Assembly: GCA_963765545.1 (NCBI GenBank)
Contig: CAVXWW010000004.1
Location: 186,001-250,000, forward strand
Length of the DNA stretch: 64,000 nt
Direction: 5' to 3'
Source of the DNA: JARRPM01 sp963765545
GTDB taxonomy: Bacteria > Pseudomonadota > Gammaproteobacteria > Pseudomonadales > Halieaceae
Position numbers and translations under genes: made by a program. Under the pieces are notes generated by a model. That model had not been told where the DNA came from, ran no database searches, and worked only from the letters and a program-made list of their open reading frames with translations. Below, piece by piece: positions 8,943 to 16,488 of this stretch (position 1 is its first letter; every line of letters starts with the position of its first letter).

Positions 8943-10076
8943 TCAGAGTCCGGTTTTGATCTTGGTCCAGGTGCGGGAGCGGCGTCGTTCCAGCTTGGGC
9001 GGGTGTACGATGGTGGACTGCAAACGCTCCATGGTCTCCGGATCGGGATATATTGCCGGGTCTGAGGTGATTGATGCGTCAACCAGTGGTGTCGCGCTCT
9101 TGTTGGCATTGGCGTAACCGATATAGTTGCTTGCCCTTGCGGCGTTTTCCGGCCTGAGTATGAAGTCGATAAACAGGTAGGCATTGTGCGGGTGAGGTGC
9201 ATCTGCCGGAATGTACAGCATGTCGTACCAGTCCACCGCACCCTCCTGCGGTATTGTGTAGGCCAGATCAATGTCCAGTCCCACTTCTGCTGCTCGCGCC
9301 ATTGCGACTGAATAATCCCCTGACCAGGCCATCGCGATACAGACCTCCTGGCTGGGCAGATCCAGCAGCATCTTGGTAGAGCTGAAGTATTTTATAAAGG
9401 GCCTTACGGCTTTAAGCAAGTCCTCAGCTTTTGCAAGATGTTCGGGCTCAACCGAATTTGCCGGATAGCCAAGATACATCATCGCCATTGGTATAACAGA
9501 GGTAGGGTCGTCGAGCAGGGTGATGCCGCAATCGGCAAAATGCGCGGCAATTTCGGGATCGAACAGCATCGCGGCACTGCCCAGCGGGGCATCCGGCAGG
9601 CGCTCCAGCACCATCTGACGATTGTAGGCGAAGCCGGTGGTGCCCCACATGTAAGGTATACCGGCGATATCCTCGCCATAGGCTCGCTGGATTCTTGCGA
9701 CTATTGCTTCATCGATATGATGCCAGTTCTCCAGGCGATTGTGATCCACGCTCTGGTAGACCCCAATAGGAATCAGGCGCGCGGAAAAGGAGGCAGAGTG
9801 TACGACCAGGTCGTAGCCCGAGCGGCCGGTAAGCAGCTTGGTATCGACTATCTCGCTGGAGTCATAGATGTCGTAATTGACCTTGATGTTGAATTCACGC
9901 TCGAACTCTTCCACCAGTGCCGGGTCGATATAGTCTGACCAGTTGTAAATATTCAGTAGCGCTTCGTCGGCGGCGAGTGTCCTGATTGAGCCAAACAAAC
10001 CCTGTGCCAGAAACAGCAGGCACAGTATCCCGACAGTATTCCTGACCAGGGGATGCGGCGGCGTGTTGGCCTGCAT
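8943..10076 (-). CDS. potF: Periplasmic polyamine-binding protein, PotF-like
   Basis: A 377-residue binding protein with a signal segment (GILCLLFLAQGLFGS, about 17-31) and a mature part starting like PotF: LLNIYNWSDYIDPALVEEF. Residues that hold diamines in PotF have visible counterparts: the W-S-D-Y of NWSDY, the Trp and Asp of AMAWSGD, and the Asp of DWYDMLYIPAD. The acidic residues of the PotF segment DDPEEVF are replaced here by DDPTSVI, so the exact substrate may differ. The C-terminus RSRTWTKIKTGL parallels PotF. The start ATG overlaps the preceding stop by one base (TAATG), indicating coupling to the acyl-CoA dehydrogenase gene. Confidence 0.93.
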   Translation of the reverse strand: MQANTPPHPLVRNTVGILCLLFLAQGLFGSIRTLAADEALLNIYNWSDYIDPALVEEFEREFNIKVNYDIYDSSEIVDTKLLTGRSGYDLVVHSASFSARLIPIGVYQSVDHNRLENWHHIDEAIVARIQRAYGEDIAGIPYMWGTTGFAYNRQMVLERLPDAPLGSAAMLFDPEIAAHFADCGITLLDDPTSVIPMAMMYLGYPANSVEPEHLAKAEDLLKAVRPFIKYFSSTKMLLDLPSQEVCIAMAWSGDYSVAMARAAEVGLDIDLAYTIPQEGAVDWYDMLYIPADAPHPHNAYLFIDFILRPENAARASNYIGYANANKSATPLVDASITSDPAIYPDPETMERLQSTIVHPPKLERRRSRTWTKIKTGL

Positions 10077-11239
10077 TACATACCGTCCAGTCCGCGCTTT
10101 GTCAGCGCGCCGGCAATAATCATACGCTGGATCTCACTGCTGCCTTCCCAGATGCGATCAACCCGGACCTCGCGAAAGAAACGCTCTACCGCGTTGTCTC
10201 GGCGGTAGCCCCGCCCACCCCAGATCTGGAGGCAGCGGTCGGCGACCCGGTTGGCCATTTCCGTGGTGTACAGCTTCACCATGGAGCAGCGCACATGCAG
10301 TGACTTGAGGTCTACCGTACCACTGTCATGGGCCCTGGCTGCCTCGTAAACCATCAGTCTTGATGCCCACAGCTCGGTAGCGCAGTCGGCCAACATGAAC
10401 TGAACCGCCTGTTTGTCGATCAGCTTCTCTTCGTGTATCTGCCTGTTGCTGGCCCACTCGGTCGCCTCCTCGATCATGCGGGACGCCGCACCCAGCATGC
10501 GAGCTGCGATCGTCATGCGCTCGTGTCGAAACCAGCTGCGGCTGTAGTCCATTCCGGACTGCCTGCCGCCGATGCGGTTGCGAGCGGGCACCGCCACATC
10601 GGTAAAGCGGTAAGTGGGGTGATGCGAGGGGAAGGTGTGGGAGAATAGCGGATTTTCCACCATCTCTATGCCCGGAGTGTCCATGTCGACGATAAACAGG
10701 GCGTCCCCACCTTCGTCTACCCTGGCCTGGACAAACAGGTAGTCCGCCAGGTTGCCCGAGGTGACAAACCACTTCTCTCCATTTATCAGGTAGTCATCAC
10801 CCGACGCTTTCGCGGTCGTATTGACCACTTCATGTGAGCCTGACTCGGCCTCGGTAATGGCATAGGCCTCGCGCGCCTTACCTTCCAGCAACGGTTGTAT
10901 ATAGTGTTCCAGCTGGTACTGGCTGTCGGCACAGGCCTCGTACATCCATGACTGCGCCTCTGGAAAACACCAGCACAGAGCATTGGTGACTCGCCCCAGC
11001 ATCTCCCAGGCAGCTACCTGGTCGACCATGGCAAGGCCCAGTCCGCCGTGCGCGGCCGGCGCATCCATGCCGGGCAGGCCGAGTTCCAAAGCCTGGTGCT
11101 GGATGCGCTGCATGACCTGGACGGGTAACTCGCCCCCGTTCATTTCCGCATCTACTTCGTGGGGAATAAGCTCTTGCTCGACATACGCGCGCACACGCTG
11201 CTGCCATGCCAGGGTGTTCTCGTTCAGTTCAATTTGCAT
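10076..11239 (-). CDS. Acyl-CoA dehydrogenase family protein
   Basis: FAD-dependent alpha,beta-dehydrogenase of 387 residues, the usual length of the family. It has an N-terminal helical domain, the flavin and substrate strand YAITEAESGSHEVVNT, a beta domain, and the C-terminal helices ending IWEGSSEIQRMIIAG. The Glu of that motif corresponds to the catalytic base in medium-chain type enzymes. The electron acceptor would be ETF. It lies 4 bp after the TetR gene and overlaps the PotF-like gene by one base. An acyl-CoA enzyme inside a polyamine transporter operon is unusual. With the CoA synthetase at 16.5 kb it suggests that the imported compound or its carbon skeleton is activated to a CoA ester (inference). 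Confidence 0.92.
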   Translation of the reverse strand: MQIELNENTLAWQQRVRAYVEQELIPHEVDAEMNGGELPVQVMQRIQHQALELGLPGMDAPAAHGGLGLAMVDQVAAWEMLGRVTNALCWCFPEAQSWMYEACADSQYQLEHYIQPLLEGKAREAYAITEAESGSHEVVNTTAKASGDDYLINGEKWFVTSGNLADYLFVQARVDEGGDALFIVDMDTPGIEMVENPLFSHTFPSHHPTYRFTDVAVPARNRIGGRQSGMDYSRSWFRHERMTIAARMLGAASRMIEEATEWASNRQIHEEKLIDKQAVQFMLADCATELWASRLMVYEAARAHDSGTVDLKSLHVRCSMVKLYTTEMANRVADRCLQIWGGRGYRRDNAVERFFREVRVDRIWEGSSEIQRMIIAGALTKRGLDGM

Positions 11240-11243
11240 GGGC

Positions 11244-11894
11244 TCAACATTCTCTTTCAGGGGCCGGCTTTATGTGTTCGGGGATGGCGCTTGCCAGGTA
11301 GTGCCTGGCGGCGCGCAGGGATTTATTCCAGGGCAGCCGTCGTGGATCAACCAGTGAGTTCAGCCAAAGCCCGTCAACCAGCGCAATATAGCCCGCGGCA
11401 ATCAGGCCGGCGTCAGAGCTTGTATCGCCGGCCTCATCCAGGGCGAGTTGGAACAGGGCGGTCATTTTTTCTTCGGCGACGGAGTCCTGCCGAGAGCATA
11501 TTCGTCGGTAAGTGGGGCGTGACTTGGCTTCCCCCAAAAATCCGAACCAGACGGCGAGCTTGTTTTTATCGATCACGTTTGCGCTGAAGTCGAATGCCAG
11601 CAGCGCCTCAATTTTTGCGGCTATAGAGGCAAAATCCTCACTATCGAGTATCTCCGCCTGACCCGCGGCATACTCAGTCGTCACCGACTGCAGCGTTTCC
11701 AGCAGCAGCTTTTCCTTGCTCTCGAAGTGAAGGTTTGCGATGCCCATACTCAGGCCGGCTTCCCTGGTGACCAGTCCCATGGTGACGCCGGACAGTCCGT
11801 GTTTGGCAATGCACTTGATAGTGGCCTGTATCAACTGCTCCTTGCGGACCTCCTTGGGCTGGGCGCGGCGATTTTTGTTGGCGGTTTTGGTCAC
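11244..11894 (-). CDS. TetR-family regulator, BetI-like
   Basis: About 216 residues. The N-terminal helix-turn-helix (EQLIQATIKCIAKHGLSGVT and MGIANLHFESKEKLLLETL) closely resembles BetI, the choline-responsive repressor. The C-terminal ligand domain includes KLAVWFGFLGEAKSRPTYRRIC. I choose GTG at 11894 because AGGAAAGG lies 8 bp upstream. The open frame extends to an ATG at 11993, but those extra 33 residues look non-coding and would run up against the operator. It heads the leftward operon with the dehydrogenase and PotFGHI-like transporter. It faces the FAD-FAD-GcvT module across a 206-bp gap containing the inverted repeat at 11997-12016, so autoregulation and control of both sides is likely (inference). 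Confidence 0.9.
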   Translation of the reverse strand: MTKTANKNRRAQPKEVRKEQLIQATIKCIAKHGLSGVTMGLVTREAGLSMGIANLHFESKEKLLLETLQSVTTEYAAGQAEILDSEDFASIAAKIEALLAFDFSANVIDKNKLAVWFGFLGEAKSRPTYRRICSRQDSVAEEKMTALFQLALDEAGDTSSDAGLIAAGYIALVDGLWLNSLVDPRRLPWNKSLRAARHYLASAIPEHIKPAPEREC

Positions 11895-11996
11895 CCGATT
11901 ACCTTTCCTGCTGACGCCTGGGCTGCGCCAGGGTGTGGGTTGTGCTGTGGCGAACTTTACCCCAACCCTAAACCAGCCTCGCCCGACTGGCAACCA

Positions 11997-12016
11997 CTGA
12001 ATGACCGTTCATTCAG
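11997..12016. promoter_or_regulatory. Putative operator of the BetI-like TetR
   Basis: Perfect 8-base arms CTGAATGA (11997-12004) and TCATTCAG (12009-12016) flank the spacer CCGT. It lies between the divergent TetR gene and the first FAD module. Symmetry, size and position are typical for TetR autoregulatory sites, and a near copy lies at 2141-2160. Confidence 0.65.
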
Positions 12017-12100
12017 AACTGGACAGCCCATATCGCCCATGGCATGCTCGGGGCCAAGTCGAAGGCTAGCCTTCACCGTGGCCTGCAAGTGGAGCCAGTC

Positions 12101-13717
12101 TTGAAGAAATATGATGCGATTGTTATAGGCGCGGGTCACAACGGCCTCACCAATGCCGCCTATCTGGCCAAGTCGGGCCTGGATGTAGCTGTGCTGGAGC
12201 GCAATCCCTATATCGGCGGCGCAACTGTCAGTCGCGAACTTTACCAGGGCTGGACCTACTCCAACTGTTCCTATGTGTGCAGCCTGCTACGCCCCGAGAT
12301 TGCCCGCGATCTCGAGCTACCCAGACACGGCCTGCAGGTGGTTCCCTATGGCGGTGGCGTCACGTTCAAGCGGGATGGCGACTACTACGGCAACTACTAC
12401 GATCACGATCGCCAGTACCGTGAAATGGCGCGGCATTCAAAGCGTGATGCCAACGCCTATGAGCGCTATACCACCGACGTGATGAAGCAAACCCGCCTTA
12501 TTCGTCCCTACCTGATGCAGCGCCCCCCGGACCCTACGTCACTGAAGCTGCGAGACTTGCGGGATCTCGCCGGCTTCGCCCGCTCGTTTACCGAGCTGGG
12601 CGAGGAGGGACTGGCCGATACGCTGAAATTCTGGACCAAGAGTGTCGGGGATTACCTGGACGAGTATTTCGAGACCGATGTGATCAAGGCTCACCTGGGC
12701 GGCACCGGAGTCATCGGGACCGCACTGGGCGTATATTCGCCGGGCACCGCTTACGTGTTGCTGCACCATTATATGGGTGACGTCGATGGCAATGTGGGTT
12801 CCTGGGGTTTTGCCCGGGGTGGTATGGGCGCAGTAGCGGGCGCGCTTTCCAAGTCATTTCAGGCCTTTGGCGGCGAGATTATCTGCGATGCGGACGTGGA
12901 CCAGATAGTAGTCAGTCACGGCAAGGTGAGGGGCGTGGCCCTGAAAAATGGCGACGAGTATCGCGCGGACATTGTCGTGTCAAACCTTGATCCGAAGCGC
13001 ACCTTCCTCGATGTGATGGATGCGGCTGACCTGCCCGCAGATGTGGTAAGCAAGGCAAAAAATTTCAAGATTCGCGGATCCTCCGGCAAGCTGAACATTG
13101 CCCTCGATGGCCTGCCCACGTTCAATGGCCTGGAGAAGGACAACCCACTGATGCTGGGTGACATGCATTTCACCGATTCCCTGGATCGCTTGGAGCGCGC
13201 CTACGACGACTGGAAGGACGGTACCTGGTCCAAGGATCCGTATGTGGACATGTTGATACCCAGCCAGACTGACCCCACCATGGCGCCGCCTGGCAAGCAC
13301 ATGATGACGGTATTCGTACAGTACGCGCCACCGCAGATCAATGGTGGCGAATGGACCGATGCCGACAAGGCCGGTTTTGAAAAATCGGTGATCGACCAGA
13401 TAGCCGCCTACAGCCCGGATTTCAGGGATCTTATTTTGCATTGTGAAACACGCACGCCGCGGGAAATAGAGGCCGAGGTGGGCCTGACCGAGGGCAATAT
13501 TTTCCAGGGTGAGCTGACCTTTGACCAGCTGTTGTTCAATCGACCTTTTCCCGGTTACGCCCAATACCGCGGACCGGTGCGTGGCATGTATATGTGCGGC
13601 TCCGGCACCCATCCAGGTGGCGGAGTGATGGCGGCCCCCGGCGCCAATGCCGCCCGCGAAATCCTGCGGGACCTGCGCCGTCCCAACGTGGTGCCCGGAG
13701 GTTACGCCGATGACTGA
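12101..13717 (+). CDS. PYROXD2/phytoene-dehydrogenase-like FAD oxidoreductase, module 1 subunit A
   Basis: Flavin oxidoreductase of about 538 residues. The FAD Rossmann motif is at the N-terminus (YDAIVIGAGHNGLTNAAYLA, about residues 4-23), followed by a Glu-containing second strand and NPYIGGATVSREL. The C-terminal FAD site is MYMCGSGTHPGGGVMAAPGA. The cysteine-bearing stretch SNCSYVCSLLR is shared with the paralogue at 29278-30894. I prefer the TTG at 12101 (GGAG six bases upstream), which aligns with that paralogue. An ATG at 12044 would add 19 unsupported residues. It overlaps the next gene by 8 bp. The family contains amine and carotenoid-type dehydrogenases. The substrate is unknown, and an N-methyl or amine C-N bond is my inference from the GcvT partner. 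Confidence 0.88.
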   Translation: MKKYDAIVIGAGHNGLTNAAYLAKSGLDVAVLERNPYIGGATVSRELYQGWTYSNCSYVCSLLRPEIARDLELPRHGLQVVPYGGGVTFKRDGDYYGNYYDHDRQYREMARHSKRDANAYERYTTDVMKQTRLIRPYLMQRPPDPTSLKLRDLRDLAGFARSFTELGEEGLADTLKFWTKSVGDYLDEYFETDVIKAHLGGTGVIGTALGVYSPGTAYVLLHHYMGDVDGNVGSWGFARGGMGAVAGALSKSFQAFGGEIICDADVDQIVVSHGKVRGVALKNGDEYRADIVVSNLDPKRTFLDVMDAADLPADVVSKAKNFKIRGSSGKLNIALDGLPTFNGLEKDNPLMLGDMHFTDSLDRLERAYDDWKDGTWSKDPYVDMLIPSQTDPTMAPPGKHMMTVFVQYAPPQINGGEWTDADKAGFEKSVIDQIAAYSPDFRDLILHCETRTPREIEAEVGLTEGNIFQGELTFDQLLFNRPFPGYAQYRGPVRGMYMCGSGTHPGGGVMAAPGANAAREILRDLRRPNVVPGGYADD

Positions 13718-15299
13718 CGACTACGATGTGATCATTGTCGGGGCGGGGCACAATGGGCTGATATGCGCCACCTACCTGGCCAGTGCGGGAAAGAAAGTGC
13801 TGGTGCTGGAGGCCGGGGACAGCCCGGGTGGCGCGGCTGCCAGCCGTGAATTCGCGCCGGGCTACCTGGCGTCGTCCTGCGCCCAGTGGCTGTACCAATT
13901 GCATCCCCGGGTGTCCCTGGACCTGGAACTGGAGCAGCATGGCCTGCGGTGGGCAGGCCGAGATATCCCTTCCGTGCTGCTGGATGCCGGCGGTGAACAC
14001 CTCACCTTGTCGGGGTCTCGTATTGAGGGCGAAAAGCTTGGCAGGGACGACCGGGAGGCCTGGCGTAACTTTCATGAAAAGACCACCAGGTATGCCAGGC
14101 TGCTGGCCAGGGTGTTTGAGTCACGCCCCCCGAAACTGGTAGAGGCCAACCTGACGGACAGGCTGGCGCTGATCAAGCTCGGCCTGGGACTCAAGCTGCT
14201 GGGTCGGGATGATATGAGCGACCTGATGCGAATTATCCTGACCAATATGTACGACCTTATGGAGGAACACTTCGAGAGTCCGCAGCTCAAGGCGTTGCTC
14301 AGTTTCGACAGCGTATTGGGTGCCCGCATGGGGCCGCGCACTCCCGGCACCGTGTTCACCTACCTGCATCGTCGGGTGGGCGAGGTACTCGGGCATAGCG
14401 GTGTGGCCCAGGTGGAGGGCGGTATGGGCGCACTGGGTGATGCCATGGCCGCCAGTGCCCGCGCCCGGGGTGTCGATCTGCGCCTGGGTGCAAGGGTCAC
14501 CAGTATCGATATGTTCAATGGTCGGGCCGGTGGCGTCACCCTCGGCTCAGGCGAGCAGTTCAGGGCATCCACGGTGGTGTCGAACGCTGATCCTGTAACT
14601 ACCTTTGAGAAGCTGGTGGGTTTTCAAAATGTTGAGACGGGCATGGCGCGGCGCGTGAGCCAGGTGCGCTGCGAGGGTGTGGCGGCCAAACTGCACCTCG
14701 CCCTTGACGGCGCGCCCCGTTTTACCGGCCTGGATGACAGTCAACTGGGCCAGCGGCTGGTCATCGCTCCCGATATGAATTATATAGAGCGCGCCTTTAA
14801 TGCGGTGAAATACGGCGCTTACTCAGCCAGTCCCGCACTGGATATCAGTGTAAGCAGCGCGAACGATCCCGCTACTGCGCCCGCTGGCGGGCATGTCCTG
14901 TCGGCCACAGTGCAATTTGCGCCCTACCAGCCGGCCGGCGGTTGGGAGGCCGCCAGCGCGGCGGCAGGGGAGAGCCACCGGGAGTATTTCTCGCGGTTGA
15001 TTCTGGAGCGAATCGAAGAGTATGCCCCGGGGATACGCGAGCAGGTGGTGGCCAGCCAGCTGTTGACTCCCGCCGACCTGGAGCGGGACTACGGTATGAA
15101 AGGTGGTCACTGGCACCACGGGGAGCTGAGCCTGGACCAGGTCATGATGATGCGTCCCTTCCCGGGGTCGACCCAGTACGCGACTGCCGTGGAAGGGCTT
15201 TTCCTGTGCGGCGCGGGTGCGCACCCGGGGGGCGGCCTGATGGGTCTGGCGGGCAAAAATGCGGCCCGGGAAGTTATCAGGCAGGGGGCGGCATCATGA
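13710..15299 (+). CDS. PYROXD2/phytoene-dehydrogenase-like FAD oxidoreductase, module 1 subunit B
   Basis: A 529-residue flavoprotein, second of the pair. The FAD site is DYDVIIVGAGHNGLICATYL at the N-terminus and LFLCGAGAHPGGGLMGLAG at the C-terminus. The ATG at 13710 has GGAGG eight bases upstream and overlaps the stop of subunit A (ATGACTGA). A longer frame from 13647 lies inside subunit A and is rejected. It is clearly related to but distinct from subunit A, lacks the SNCSYVC stretch, and matches the gene at 27747-29285 instead. Conserved order and coupling suggest that A and B form a heteromeric enzyme (inference). Confidence 0.88.
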   Translation: MTDDYDVIIVGAGHNGLICATYLASAGKKVLVLEAGDSPGGAAASREFAPGYLASSCAQWLYQLHPRVSLDLELEQHGLRWAGRDIPSVLLDAGGEHLTLSGSRIEGEKLGRDDREAWRNFHEKTTRYARLLARVFESRPPKLVEANLTDRLALIKLGLGLKLLGRDDMSDLMRIILTNMYDLMEEHFESPQLKALLSFDSVLGARMGPRTPGTVFTYLHRRVGEVLGHSGVAQVEGGMGALGDAMAASARARGVDLRLGARVTSIDMFNGRAGGVTLGSGEQFRASTVVSNADPVTTFEKLVGFQNVETGMARRVSQVRCEGVAAKLHLALDGAPRFTGLDDSQLGQRLVIAPDMNYIERAFNAVKYGAYSASPALDISVSSANDPATAPAGGHVLSATVQFAPYQPAGGWEAASAAAGESHREYFSRLILERIEEYAPGIREQVVASQLLTPADLERDYGMKGGHWHHGELSLDQVMMMRPFPGSTQYATAVEGLFLCGAGAHPGGGLMGLAGKNAAREVIRQGAAS

Positions 15300-16480
15300 A
15301 CACAAAAAGCGATGCAAGCATGATGCTGCGCACGCCTTTTCACTCGCGGGTAGCGGCGGCCTGTGAGCTCAATGCCTGGGGCTCCTGGAAGGGCTACACC
15401 ACACCGACGGCCTATACTGATGTGGAGCTGGAATACTTCGCCATCCGCAGCACAACGGGTGTTTTCGATCTCACGCCCATGAATAAATACCGTATCACCG
15501 GGCCCGACGCCGAGGCCTTCCTGAATCGCATGGTGACGCGGGATGTCAGCAAAATCCGGGTGGGTCGCGTTGGCTACACGGTGTGGTGCAATGATGCCGG
15601 ACAGGTGATGGATGACGGTACGATCTTCCGCCTGGATGAGAACGATTTCCGGCTTTGCGCTTTCGCCAGGGCGACTGACTGGCTGCACTGGTCTGCGCTG
15701 GGTTTTGATGTTGAACTCGTCGATGAAAGCGAGGAGGTCGCCGCACTCGCCGTGCAGGGACCTACCTCTTGCGCGGCGTTGCTGGCGATGGGTCTCAGTG
15801 GGCTGGAGCAGCTTAAACCCTTTGGCCTGACTACATTCCCGTTTGAGGGCGATACGCTCATGGTGAGTCGTACCGGCTTTACCGGTGACCTCGGGTACGA
15901 GTTGTGGATAGCCCCCGACAAAGCCGAACTGCTCTGGGATCGTTTGTTCGAGGCGGGAGCGCCTCATATCATCAAGCCTTTTGGTTCTGATGCCCTGGAG
16001 CTGGCCCGCATAGAGGCCGGTTTTCTGCAGGCCGGTGTGGATTTCGTGCCAGCGGAATCTGCCGTTCGCAGCGGCCGATCGCGCTCACCCTTCGAACTGG
16101 GTCTGGCGTGGCTGGTCGATATGGACAAGCCGGTTTTTAACGGGCGCCGGGCACTGCAGCGTGAGCTGGCCGCAGGCTCGCGATATCGTTTTGCGATTCT
16201 GGATGTGGATGGCAACAAGCCGGCCCAACACTCATTTATCCTCAAAAATAGCAAGCAGGTGGGTACCGTTACTTCTGCGGCATGGTGTCCCACAGCGAAA
16301 TCCAATATCGCGTTTGCCCAGATCGAAATGCCCCACGGCGCGGTTGGGGATGAGTTGGTGGCAGAGATTTATTACCAGCGCGAACTGCATTGGACACGTG
16401 TTATGGCGCCCTGCAAGGTGATTGATGCGCCTGTGTTCAACCCGGCGCGGCGGCGCGCCACGCCTCCGGGCAACTTCTAG
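15296..16480 (+). CDS. GcvT-like tetrahydrofolate methyl/aminomethyltransferase, module 1 subunit C
   Basis: 394 residues of the GcvT/DmdA fold, which transfers one-carbon units to tetrahydrofolate. Visible landmarks are EYFAIRSTTGVFDLTPMNKY near the start, CNDAGQVMDDGTIFRL with the conserved Asp pair, and the folate-side GFTGDLGYELWIAPDKAELL. The C-terminal barrel domain contains FELGLAWLVDMDKPVFNGR. The ATG overlaps the stop of subunit B by 4 bp (ATGA). A larger frame starting at 14942 is a shadow over subunit B. GcvT relatives include glycine cleavage T-protein, DMSP demethylase and dimethylglycine-type demethylases. Which substrate applies here is not visible. Confidence 0.88.
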   Translation: MNTKSDASMMLRTPFHSRVAAACELNAWGSWKGYTTPTAYTDVELEYFAIRSTTGVFDLTPMNKYRITGPDAEAFLNRMVTRDVSKIRVGRVGYTVWCNDAGQVMDDGTIFRLDENDFRLCAFARATDWLHWSALGFDVELVDESEEVAALAVQGPTSCAALLAMGLSGLEQLKPFGLTTFPFEGDTLMVSRTGFTGDLGYELWIAPDKAELLWDRLFEAGAPHIIKPFGSDALELARIEAGFLQAGVDFVPAESAVRSGRSRSPFELGLAWLVDMDKPVFNGRRALQRELAAGSRYRFAILDVDGNKPAQHSFILKNSKQVGTVTSAAWCPTAKSNIAFAQIEMPHGAVGDELVAEIYYQRELHWTRVMAPCKVIDAPVFNPARRRATPPGNF

Positions 16481-16488
16481 GAGGGTCC

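Noticed and set aside
11244..11993. TetR gene starting at 11993
   Set aside because: The first 33 residues show no TetR similarity and the start would touch the operator, while GTG 11894 has a good ribosome site.
14942..15295. Extended N-terminus of the GcvT-like protein from 14942
   Set aside because: This stretch lies in another frame of the upstream FAD gene; ATG 15296 with ATGA coupling is the natural start.
12101..15299. Carotenoid biosynthesis (phytoene desaturase crtI)
   Set aside because: The flavoproteins have the PYROXD2-like pattern, come in pairs with a GcvT-like partner, and no crtB, crtE or crtY gene is near.
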